From IMG/VR virus record IMGVR_UViG_3300028393_000183, positions 1 to 35,989 of that record: 35,989 nt of DNA; one strand, written 5' to 3'. The translations under genes and the position numbers were made by a program. The stretch is from a virus. Below the pieces are notes generated by a model. The model ran no database searches. It saw only the letters and a program-made list of their open reading frames with translations, and was not told the DNA's origin. This document shows, in pieces, positions 1 to 7,384 of the stretch (position 1 is the first letter of the stretch; each line of letters opens with the position of its first letter).

Positions 1-2389
1 CAACACTACCTGCTCTTGGTTGAAAAACTATACTACCACTATCAGCAATTAAATATTCACTTGTTTGAAATTGAAAATATCTATTTGTATTTGAAGCAGC
101 ACCTACTATACCTATTTCTAAATATTGTGGACTTGTAGCATCAGAAGATGATAAAGCCATAAATTTATTTAAGGTTGTACTTGTTTTTGCAGAAGTAGTT
201 TTAATTTCAAATGCATAGTTTGTACTATTTTGACTTATAAGTAAACTTGCACCAAAATTCCCTGTTGCAGCTGTATTTATTTGAACACTACCTGCAACTG
301 CCAACCCGTTTGTAGGTGCAGCCGTACTCGCTGAATATCCTATGGCTGCGTTACCGTTGACTTGAAATTTAGAACCTAAAGTAATTGTTCCTAAACCTAA
401 TCTAGTATTAGTATTATCCCAAAAAAAGTTTGCATTATTTTGAGCAAGTACTCCACTCGCTCCTGCATATAAAACACTACCTGCGGTTGCACTTGTGATT
501 GTTCCGCCGATAGCCATTGTTGTAGTAGAACCACTAGTACCAGAAGTACCCGTAGTACCAGAAGTACCCGTAGTACCAGAAGTACCCGTACCACCACTAG
601 TACCAGAAGTGCCATCACTACCTGAAGTTCCACTAGTTCCTGTAGAACCTATAGCACCACTAGTACCAGAAGTTCCTGAAGTACCTGAAGGAGCATTGAA
701 TGTTGTTTGTACATAAGAATAGAAAGAACTACCTTCTGTATAAAAAGTAGCTGTTTTACTAGCTGTTCCATTATTTTTACCAATAACTTTGCAATACAAT
801 CTATCTGTAGAATTTATTGCTCCTCCAATCCAAAATGCATCAACATAAACTTGTTGTACATCTGCATTATCTAAAATTAAAACACTATTAGTAGTAAGTA
901 ACAATGTAGAAGTTCCACCAATAGTGTATTTATACATTTCTACATATATATCCCATCCATTTGTTGTTGCTGTATTTAGAATATGTACTGTAAATGCCCA
1001 ATTACCTGATGGTACATTTGTCAATCCGGGTACACCACTATCTGTGGCAAAAGTATTAAATGTACCTGTAGCTCCTGCTGCTAAAGTTAAATTTTGTGTT
1101 GTTTGTCCTGTAATTGTAGGATTTGGACTAAGTTGTTTATATGTAGGACTACCAATTGCAGATGAAGTATTTAATGATAAATTCATCCAAAATATTTGAC
1201 CACCACTTACCCCACTAATTCCTGATGTACCTGATGTACCACCCGTACTTGAACCAGAAGAACCAGAAGAACCTGATGTACCTGTTGAACCTGAAGTACC
1301 ATTACTTCCAGTCAAACCAGAGCTGCCACTTGTACCGCTTGTCCCATCTATTCCGCTAGAACCTGATGTTCCAGAAGTACCTGATGTACCGCTTGTTCCT
1401 GTTGTTCCTGATGTGCCACTTGTACTACTTGAGCCAGAACTACCACTTGTACCTGTAGTTCCACTTGTACCTGTAGTCCCTGATGTCCCACTTGTACCTG
1501 TAGTCCCAGAAGTCCCTGATGTACCTGATGTACTAGATGAACCACTAGAACCAGAAGTTCCAGAAGTGCCATCACCCCCACTTGCACCATCTAAATTTAC
1601 AATCCAAGAAGAATATGTACCTGAACCAACTGTTCTAGTAGGCTCTGCAAATACTAATGCTCCTGTGGTTGAATTATATGAAATAACCTCACACTCTTGA
1701 AAGTGTGTATTGTCGTGAACTACTGCTATTGATTGAGCTGGACTATATGCTAATCCAACTCCCACTATTAAAGTACCTGAATTACCTAAAGTAAATGTAG
1801 TATTTGATGTGGTAAAATATTTATCTCCATTATATCCCGATGTACCAGAAGTTCCACTTGTTCCTCTTGTGCCACTTGTTCCTGAAGAACCTGATGTACC
1901 AGTAGTTCCCGATGTACCACTTGTTCCTGAAGAACCTGATGTACCACTTGTACCTCTTGTACCAGAACTTCCACTAGTTCCACTTGTTCCACTACTACCA
2001 GAAGTAGATATATAACTAGAAACAAAATTATCTATTTCTACTATATCTCCTGCTTCAACAGGATTATTTAAAATTACAGTTGTGCCATTTGTTGCTGTAT
2101 AATCAAATTGTGATAATTTAACACCATTAACAAAAACCGCAAGCATACTAGTAACATACCCACTTGGTACATTAAAAATAGTTTGTCCCGCTGTTGCTGT
2201 GTATGTATAAACTATCATGGCACTTGTTCCAGAAAATCCAGATGTGCCTGAAGTACCTGAAGTACCACTTGAACCAGATGAACCAGATGTAATATTACCA
2301 ACGGAATCTACAATACCATCAGTAGCAACAAGAACCCCATTTAAGTTTCTTATTTTAAATTCACCTGATATTAAATTTTGTATTGCCAA
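1..2389 (-). CDS. Tail fibre / adhesin with collagen-like Gly-Thr-Ser repeats (3' end outside window)
   Basis: The frame is open from 2389 to the window edge, about 796 residues, so the C-terminus is missing. Four blocks of Gly-X-Y triplets, mostly GTS, GSS and GTT, alternate with non-repeat domains. Residues about 60-126 contain YTATAGQTIFNVPSGY and VFVNGVKLSQFDYTAT, a domain seen in many phage tail fibres. A second domain at about 186-270 contains DKYFTTSN and ECEVISYNSTTG. Further on, GSVLYAGASGVLAQNNANFF and RLGLGT are typical of fibre shafts that end in a trimeric receptor-binding tip. The inferred role is host recognition at the tail end. No ATG exists in frame near the start; the TTG at 2389-2387, 11 nt past the upstream stop and after an A-rich stretch, is the best start and gives MAIQNLISGEF. 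It lies last in the late operon as seen here. Confidence 0.85.
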   Translation of the reverse strand, partial: MAIQNLISGEFKIRNLNGVLVATDGIVDSVGNITSGSSGSSGTSGTSGTSGFSGTSAMIVYTYTATAGQTIFNVPSGYVTSMLAVFVNGVKLSQFDYTATNGTTVILNNPVEAGDIVEIDNFVSSYISTSGSSGTSGTSGSSGTRGTSGTSGSSGTSGTSGTTGTSGSSGTSGTRGTSGTSGTSGYNGDKYFTTSNTTFTLGNSGTLIVGVGLAYSPAQSIAVVHDNTHFQECEVISYNSTTGALVFAEPTRTVGSGTYSSWIVNLDGASGGDGTSGTSGSSGSSSTSGTSGTSGTTGTSGTSGTTGTSGTTGTSGSSGSSSTSGTSGTTGTSGTSGTSGTSGSSGIDGTSGTSGSSGLTGSNGTSGSTGTSGSSGSSGSSTGGTSGTSGISGVSGGQIFWMNLSLNTSSAIGSPTYKQLSPNPTITGQTTQNLTLAAGATGTFNTFATDSGVPGLTNVPSGNWAFTVHILNTATTNGWDIYVEMYKYTIGGTSTLLLTTNSVLILDNADVQQVYVDAFWIGGAINSTDRLYCKVIGKNNGTASKTATFYTEGSSFYSYVQTTFNAPSGTSGTSGTSGAIGSTGTSGTSGSDGTSGTSGGTGTSGTTGTSGTTGTSGTSGSTTTMAIGGTITSATAGSVLYAGASGVLAQNNANFFWDNTNTRLGLGTITLGSKFQVNGNAAIGYSASTAAPTNGLAVAGSVQINTAATGNFGASLLISQNSTNYAFEIKTTSAKTSTTLNKFMALSSSDATSPQYLEIGIVGAASNTNRYFQFQTSEYLIADSGSIVFQPRAGSV
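526..690 (-). repeat. Collagen-like repeat block 4 with perfect 18-bp units
   Basis: This block encodes G-T-S/G-T-T triplets in the fibre. Within 541-594 an 18-bp unit (GGTACTTCTGGTACTACG on the minus strand) recurs head to tail with no mismatch, which suggests recent slippage expansion. Antisense reading produces artificial Val-Pro-Glu repeats. Confidence 0.85.
1201..1577 (-). repeat. Collagen-like repeat block 3 (longest)
   Basis: About 125 residues of Gly-X-Y with X-Y mostly Thr-Ser, Ser-Ser or Thr-Thr, occasionally interrupted (SSST, GLTGSN, GIDGTS). The DNA units are 9 or 18 bp and have diverged by synonymous changes. In phage fibres such stretches form trimeric, collagen-like rods; that structural role is inferred. 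Confidence 0.85.
1831..2008 (-). repeat. Collagen-like repeat block 2
   Basis: About 58 residues of GTS/GSS/GTT triplets, with GTR twice, between the YTATAG-type domain and the GYNGDKYF domain of the fibre. Confidence 0.8.
2219..2291 (-). repeat. Collagen-like repeat block 1
   Basis: About 24 residues of GSS/GTS triplets with one GFS, directly after the short N-terminal segment of the fibre. Confidence 0.75.
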
Positions 2390-2400
2390 TTTTATTTTTT

Positions 2401-2934
2401 TTATTGTTGAACTAATACTCTAACAAATTCACCAGCATAAAATGGTACTGTTAATGCCACTGTTAATGATGCCGATTCTTTATTCCAAACCACTTGATTG
2501 CCTGTTGGTAATCCAGATGTCAATATCTCTCCTACATCATTACCTTGTCTAAATGCGTTTACGCATCTTTTTCCAACTGCCTCTGGGAAGTATATTGTAA
2601 CTGAATTTAAAACTGCATTAGATGAATATTCATATACGTTAAAGTTTCCGCCACCACCGGGGATAACGCCACCACCACTATTTCCAGTACCTAATATTTT
2701 ATTTGCAATTTGTAATTGAGCACCACAAAGAGCATAAACATAATTAGATACACCCGGAAGTCCAGTTAATCCTTGTTCAATTCCATATTGTAATGCAGCT
2801 CTTTCAATGTAAAGTTGTTGAGCCTTACGAGGGTCAATAGTTCCGTTGAAGAACTGATTTTGCTTGGGGATTGCATCGTTCCACAAATACTGTGAAATTT
2901 CTGCTAGAGATACTACTGTATTTGAATCTAACAT
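2401..2934 (-). CDS. Small tail-associated protein, unknown role
   Basis: A 177-residue protein starting MLDSNTVVSLAEISQYLW and containing a glycine-rich linker (GNSGGGVIPGGGGNF) near residues 84-98, between a helical N-terminal half and a beta-type C-terminal half. It starts directly after the stop of the 172-residue gene and precedes the fibre, so it is probably a tail component or fibre adaptor. No catalytic motif or membrane segment is seen. The role is inferred from position only. Confidence 0.6.
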   Translation of the reverse strand: MLDSNTVVSLAEISQYLWNDAIPKQNQFFNGTIDPRKAQQLYIERAALQYGIEQGLTGLPGVSNYVYALCGAQLQIANKILGTGNSGGGVIPGGGGNFNVYEYSSNAVLNSVTIYFPEAVGKRCVNAFRQGNDVGEILTSGLPTGNQVVWNKESASLTVALTVPFYAGEFVRVLVQQ

Positions 2935-3453
2935 TTAGAAGAATATTGATGAGTTAGTAGAAATATATGTTGCTCTGTTTAATGCAGCTTGTGCTGAATA
3001 AATATCAGATGCAAAAGTAATCGCTTGAATTGCGGAATCTATTTCAACTTTTAGAATTAGTTTATTCTGATACCACCAACTGCTTGCTGTTAAATTAGCA
3101 TTAGCAACTTGTGATTCAGTTAAACCATAATAAAATGTTTCGTTATATGCTGTGAATGCAAAAGAAATTGTCTTTGACGTAACCACAGTTTGAATACCAC
3201 TCATCCATTGTACTGTGATACTCAATGCAGTATCTTGAGATAATACATCTAAATTAATACTTGTATCTACCAAGTCCCAAACTATATAATCTGTAGTAGT
3301 CCCAGCAGGCACCAAAAATGTACCATTAGACTGCAATAAATAAACTCTTCTTGAGGCTATCGTCACATCAGAGCCAGTACTAGTATCTGTTAATGTAATT
3401 ACACTAGGAGTTCCGCTAGTCTGAGATGCGGTAAAATTCGGTACTAAGGGCAT
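2935..3453 (-). CDS. Putative tail/fibre-adaptor protein
   Basis: A 172-residue protein starting MPLVPNFTASQTSGTPSVI, followed by TLTDTSTGSDVTIASRRVYL, VPAGTTTDYIVWD and YNETFYYGLT. I recognise this as a family common in phages of Bacteroidota and gut crAss-like phages, found beside tail-fibre genes; the pattern suggests an Ig-like beta domain followed by a short helical tail. No biochemical role is known to me. It is the first gene after a short intergenic gap that holds a promoter-like box and it abuts the 177-residue gene, so the two are probably co-expressed with the fibre. Confidence 0.65.
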   Translation of the reverse strand: MPLVPNFTASQTSGTPSVITLTDTSTGSDVTIASRRVYLLQSNGTFLVPAGTTTDYIVWDLVDTSINLDVLSQDTALSITVQWMSGIQTVVTSKTISFAFTAYNETFYYGLTESQVANANLTASSWWYQNKLILKVEIDSAIQAITFASDIYSAQAALNRATYISTNSSIFF

Positions 3454-3470
3454 TGTATTAAAATTTTACC

Positions 3471-3503
3471 CAAATATAAGAAATTTATGGCTATTTAAGG
3501 CAA
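3471..3503 (-). promoter_or_regulatory. Bacteroidota-type promoter for the tail-fibre genes
   Basis: On the minus strand the sequence reads TTG (3503-3501), 22 nt, then TATATTTG (3478-3471), about 17 nt before the ATG at 3453. It matches the TTG / TAnnTTTG consensus with a slightly long spacer. It would let the fibre genes be expressed separately from the 1125-residue gene upstream. Confidence 0.5.
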
Positions 3504-3506
3504 AAA

Positions 3507-6500
3507 TTAATCCTGTTCCTTCCCTATTCCTTGTGTTGCCCTAGCATCTTTTAAATCATATAAAATATCCTCGTCAATAGCTTCTTTCTCGCCAAATAAC
3601 TTTAACTTAATTTCTTCTGTAGCAAATGTTTTTAATCTTTGTATTTCTTTAGTTAATTCATCTTTTGTCGCAAGATTTGGACCTTTGCCGTCAACTATTT
3701 TTGTTACTATATTCCCTTTTTCATCAACTACTGGGAATCCTTTTTTATGAATATTTGTTATCAATTCTTTCATTAAACTATCTCTTTCATCTACAAATTT
3801 GTAAAATTCTTTATTTGTAATTGGTCTACCCTTATCATTATAATTAAACATAGTATTTCTATCCATTGATGATGAAGTTACGGTAGCGTCTAATAATGAT
3901 GGCAAATCCCTTTGGTCAAATTGTTTGTCATTTTGTACTTTCATTCCATAAAATGTTGGTATTGCATACAAAATTGCCTCTGCCCCTGATGCTTGATATC
4001 CCTTTCTAAAGTCTTGGACAAATAATGGCTCAAGTAAGTCACTTGATAATTCTTTTTTAATATTATATGGTTTACCAGAAAAACCTTTATTTGTAGCTAT
4101 ATCAGCCCCTATGCCAAATAGAGGATTAGCTTTACCCCTGAAAAATTTATAGGACTCTTGTACTACATCAACTTTTTTAGCCTGTCCATTAGCTCCAATT
4201 TTTTGAGCAGGTCCCAATCTACCTCCAGATAAAGAACTAAGAGTAGAAGAACCTATCATAACTAAGAATTTAACTACAGAGCTATATGGTCCGAATAAAT
4301 TCAATGACCATCCAGTTTTTGAATTTTTTATCTGACCAAAAGTAACACTCTCTGGGTCCCAATCAACATCCATATCCTTATTCAAAGAGAAAGCAGCCAT
4401 AATTAAAATGGAAGTAGAAATACCCCTAACTGTTGCTTTTATAGCTCTAGCTCTACCCTCTGGATTCATGCTACTATAGTAACCTTTCGGTCTTCCTTCT
4501 TTGTCTTTTGGTCCCCATTTCTTATTTGAAATTATATCGCTTAATCCCAATTTATTCAACGTAGAAGCAAGTAATTTAGGTGACCATAAAACAGCCCCTA
4601 AATATGGCTCAGCCTCTCTTGCCATAACTTTACCTCTTCCAGTCATATTATTGATTTGACTAGCTAAATCTTTATAATCTTGTAAACTATTTTCAATTGT
4701 TTTACCCTGCTCCATCAAGTTTTCAGCTGCCTTACTAAATAATGAAACTCTAACTTCATTACTAAAACCCGAAAATAATCTTTCAAAAGGAGCAGTTGTG
4801 TATTTTGCCACACCAAATCTTTCAAGTAGATTTTTTCTACCCATCGACTCTTCTCGCATAGATGTTTTAATTCCCTTTGGATCTAAAATATCTAAACCTG
4901 ATTTTTCAATCATATCCCACAAGGGCTTATTTTCATGTATTTCTATAAGCCTTCTTGTAAATGCAGCTTCACTTTTAGCAGCAATCCATTGAAATTTTAA
5001 TGATTGTAATGCTGGCTTGTTTTTACTTATACTTACAGTAGGCAAAAATTTACCTTTTTCCTTTTTTACCGATAATCCCCATGCTTCAGGGTCCATCATA
5101 ACTGAATTACTTTGCACAAATACAGCAGAGTTATCTATACCAGCTTTTAATGCCATTACGGTATTGGCAAATTCTTTTCCTACTTGTTTTACCTGTCCCC
5201 ACTTACCTTCTTTTTCCATCCTATCCTTGTCAGCTGCTACAAGAAAATCATGTTTTAAATTATCTATTTTACTAACCCCATCTAAATAATCATTATAAAG
5301 TTTTTCATATTTTTTCTTTACTTCAGGATTTTGTATAAATGTTTCTGGTCTAGCTTTTTCTTCAAATTGTTTATTTTTTATCTTATCCTGTATTTCTTTA
5401 GCTCTTGCTTCGTTTCTTTTTACAATAGCTCTTAACTTAGATTCATCATAATAACCACCTTCTTTTCTAGCTTCTTTTAATTGTTTTTCTAAATCTAATA
5501 TTTCTCTATTTTTTTCAATTTTCTTTTTCTCTTGCGCTTTTGCACCGCCTTTTGCTTCTTCTATTGATTTCTTTAATTCAGTTTTTCTTAGTTCTTCTTC
5601 TTTTTGTTTTACTTGTTCTGTTTTTTCAGTTTTAGTTATTTGTGGGAATTCAGCTTTTACCCCATACTTTAAATCTAAAATTTTTGATGCTAAATTAGCT
5701 TCTCTATTAATGTTTAATAAATTAGCTTTTGCCTCATTAATTGTTTTTTTAGCTTCTTTATATTTGCCTGCCATTACATCTATTACATCCCTTTCTGTCA
5801 ACCCGTCTATTTCATCTTTTAATATACCATGAATATTTTTTACTATTTCTTCAAATTTTTCAATACCTTCTTCAGCATATATCTTTACTAACTTTGCAAT
5901 ATCTGGTGAAATTCTAAATAAATCTACAACTGGTCTAGTCGGGTCTGAATATAATTTACCTCTTGATTCTTTTAATTTTTGCCTAATATCATTAATTACA
6001 TCAGACCTTTCTTTACTATAATCTCTTTTAGCACCTCTTGTTTTTTTAGCTTCTACTTTTGCCTTTGCAAATTCTTGTTCAGCTAAAATCTTATTATTTA
6101 TTACTTCTAAAGTTTCTTTTTCTTTTTTAACTTTATCTAGTTCTTTTTGTATATTCTTATAATCCTCTACAACTTTCCCCATTTGGCTGTCAGTCAATTC
6201 CTCAACGCCATTGGCATCCCTAATTACAGTAACATAATCACTTAATGTTTGTAATTGTTCTAATGGCGAAGCAGCTGTACCTTGCAACATTCTAAAGTTT
6301 CTACCCATTGTTGCACCAGACTTCAATTTAGCCTCTGTAAACCTAGCTAATTCTCTTTGTACTTTTTTGTTAAATGGATCTTTTACTAATTGTGCGTCTA
6401 AATCTGATGCATACATTTTTAATATTTCAGATTCTACAGCACTTGTAGGTAATGCCTGCTCCATTCTTTTTACTAATGATTCTAAATCGTACCCTTTGGA

Positions 6501-6884
6501 TAATTCATCTACTGCTTGCTGTCTTATTTCCTCATCTGTAATTACTTTACCTTCGTATTCTGGTAAGCCAATTTCAAGCCTCCTTTGCAAGTTTTCCTCT
6601 TTTGTAATACCCCTTAAGGTTTCTTCATAACTTTCAGTTTCTTCGGAAGCTTCAACCCTTTGCTTGCTTGATCGAATTCGTTCACTACTTTTGGTGAAAT
6701 CTTTCCTTGCGCCTCTAGGACGTGAAATTTCTTCCTCTGCGCTTCGCTCTTGTACGGCATCTTGTATTATTTTTGATTTTGATAAATCTTGTTCTAAAAG
6801 GTAATCTTTAAGCTCTGCCTCGGTAAATTCTTTAAATTCGCCTTTGGATATTTCAATAAGATATTTGCAAGGGTTTTTTGCCAT
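3507..6884 (-). CDS. Very large virion/cargo protein with phage polyvalent-protein-type C-terminal domain
   Basis: A 1125-residue protein. Residues about 235-510 are highly charged and predicted coiled coil (Lys/Glu-rich). Residues about 570-960 resemble the conserved domain near the C-terminus of many large phage proteins ('large polyvalent protein associated' type). Visible landmarks are APFERLFSGFSNEVRVSLF, NNMTGRGKVM, LWSPKLLASTLNKL, a hydrophobic helix near 818-834 and SVTFGQIKNSKTGWSLNLFG. Such proteins are usually packaged in the virion and ejected with the DNA; that role is inferred. No peptidoglycan hydrolase or protease motif was found. The ATG overlaps the ferritin stop by one base (TAATG), which implies translational coupling. 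Confidence 0.7.
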   Translation of the reverse strand: MAKNPCKYLIEISKGEFKEFTEAELKDYLLEQDLSKSKIIQDAVQERSAEEEISRPRGARKDFTKSSERIRSSKQRVEASEETESYEETLRGITKEENLQRRLEIGLPEYEGKVITDEEIRQQAVDELSKGYDLESLVKRMEQALPTSAVESEILKMYASDLDAQLVKDPFNKKVQRELARFTEAKLKSGATMGRNFRMLQGTAASPLEQLQTLSDYVTVIRDANGVEELTDSQMGKVVEDYKNIQKELDKVKKEKETLEVINNKILAEQEFAKAKVEAKKTRGAKRDYSKERSDVINDIRQKLKESRGKLYSDPTRPVVDLFRISPDIAKLVKIYAEEGIEKFEEIVKNIHGILKDEIDGLTERDVIDVMAGKYKEAKKTINEAKANLLNINREANLASKILDLKYGVKAEFPQITKTEKTEQVKQKEEELRKTELKKSIEEAKGGAKAQEKKKIEKNREILDLEKQLKEARKEGGYYDESKLRAIVKRNEARAKEIQDKIKNKQFEEKARPETFIQNPEVKKKYEKLYNDYLDGVSKIDNLKHDFLVAADKDRMEKEGKWGQVKQVGKEFANTVMALKAGIDNSAVFVQSNSVMMDPEAWGLSVKKEKGKFLPTVSISKNKPALQSLKFQWIAAKSEAAFTRRLIEIHENKPLWDMIEKSGLDILDPKGIKTSMREESMGRKNLLERFGVAKYTTAPFERLFSGFSNEVRVSLFSKAAENLMEQGKTIENSLQDYKDLASQINNMTGRGKVMAREAEPYLGAVLWSPKLLASTLNKLGLSDIISNKKWGPKDKEGRPKGYYSSMNPEGRARAIKATVRGISTSILIMAAFSLNKDMDVDWDPESVTFGQIKNSKTGWSLNLFGPYSSVVKFLVMIGSSTLSSLSGGRLGPAQKIGANGQAKKVDVVQESYKFFRGKANPLFGIGADIATNKGFSGKPYNIKKELSSDLLEPLFVQDFRKGYQASGAEAILYAIPTFYGMKVQNDKQFDQRDLPSLLDATVTSSSMDRNTMFNYNDKGRPITNKEFYKFVDERDSLMKELITNIHKKGFPVVDEKGNIVTKIVDGKGPNLATKDELTKEIQRLKTFATEEIKLKLFGEKEAIDEDILYDLKDARATQGIGKEQD

Positions 6885-7384
6885 TATACATCAGATATGT
6901 GTTGGTCAAATTCTAATAATTCTTTTGTTGATTCTGCTATTTTATATTTAGCCAATAAGTCACCATAATGACCAACAGCTTCTCTTTGAATTTTTAAAAA
7001 TTTCAATAAATATTGAGCTACAACTACATCTTCATCTTCTGCTTTTTCGTAAAATTCTTTATATTGATTATATACATCCATTTCAATGTTATAACCAACT
7101 TCCAATGCATCGCCAATATCTGTTACTTTATCGGTAATAGCATCTATTTTTGGCAAATCTGCGCAATCACCCATATCATTCATAAATTCTACATGCATTT
7201 GATAATGAGTCAATTCTTCAGCACTTTCTGCTAAGAAGTACTTTTGGCTACCAAAATAACCTATTCTTTGCAATTGGTTTGCAAGGCTTTTCCATAGATT
7301 TGATTGATACAATTCTATATAAATTGCATCCTGCATGCCTTTTTTCATGCTTGGGCTTAATAAGGATTTTAATCCGTTGGACAT
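6884..7384 (-). CDS. Ferritin (FtnA-type ferritin-like di-iron protein)
   Basis: A 166-residue protein, the usual length of bacterial non-haem ferritin. It aligns by eye with E. coli FtnA along most of its length: IELYQSNLW with NLELYSSLLY, AEELTHYQMHVEFMNDMG with QEEMTHMQRLFDYLTDTG, and a matching last helix. Ferroxidase ligands E17, E50, H53, E94 and Q127 correspond to E24, E57, H60, E101 and Q133, with spacings 33, 3, 41 and 32 (FtnA: 33, 3, 41, 33). FtnA E130 corresponds to A136, although E135 is adjacent. Family knowledge: ferritins form 24-subunit shells, oxidise Fe(II) and store iron. The gene overlaps the 1441-residue gene by 16 nt and the 1125-residue gene by 1 nt, so it belongs to the putative virion-cargo operon. 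It may store iron, limit oxidative damage or be packaged. Confidence 0.8.
   Translation of the reverse strand: MSNGLKSLLSPSMKKGMQDAIYIELYQSNLWKSLANQLQRIGYFGSQKYFLAESAEELTHYQMHVEFMNDMGDCADLPKIDAITDKVTDIGDALEVGYNIEMDVYNQYKEFYEKAEDEDVVVAQYLLKFLKIQREAVGHYGDLLAKYKIAESTKELLEFDQHISDV

Noticed and set aside
541-600. Short regular repeats resembling a CRISPR array
   Set aside because: Units are 18 bp, directly adjacent with no spacers, and encode in-frame Gly-X-Y triplets.
2401-2420. Programmed -1 frameshift between the 177-residue gene and the fibre
   Set aside because: No X-XXY-YYZ slippery site occurs in the overlap before the stop, and a TTG start gives a plausible N-terminus. Kept only as an alternative in the findings.
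495-2423. Several plus-strand open frames rich in Val-Pro-Glu repeats, and minus-strand Val/Leu/Gln-rich frames, over the left end
   Set aside because: They are antisense or alternative-frame readings of the Gly-Thr-Ser repeats of the fibre gene. The repeat DNA keeps all frames open by chance.
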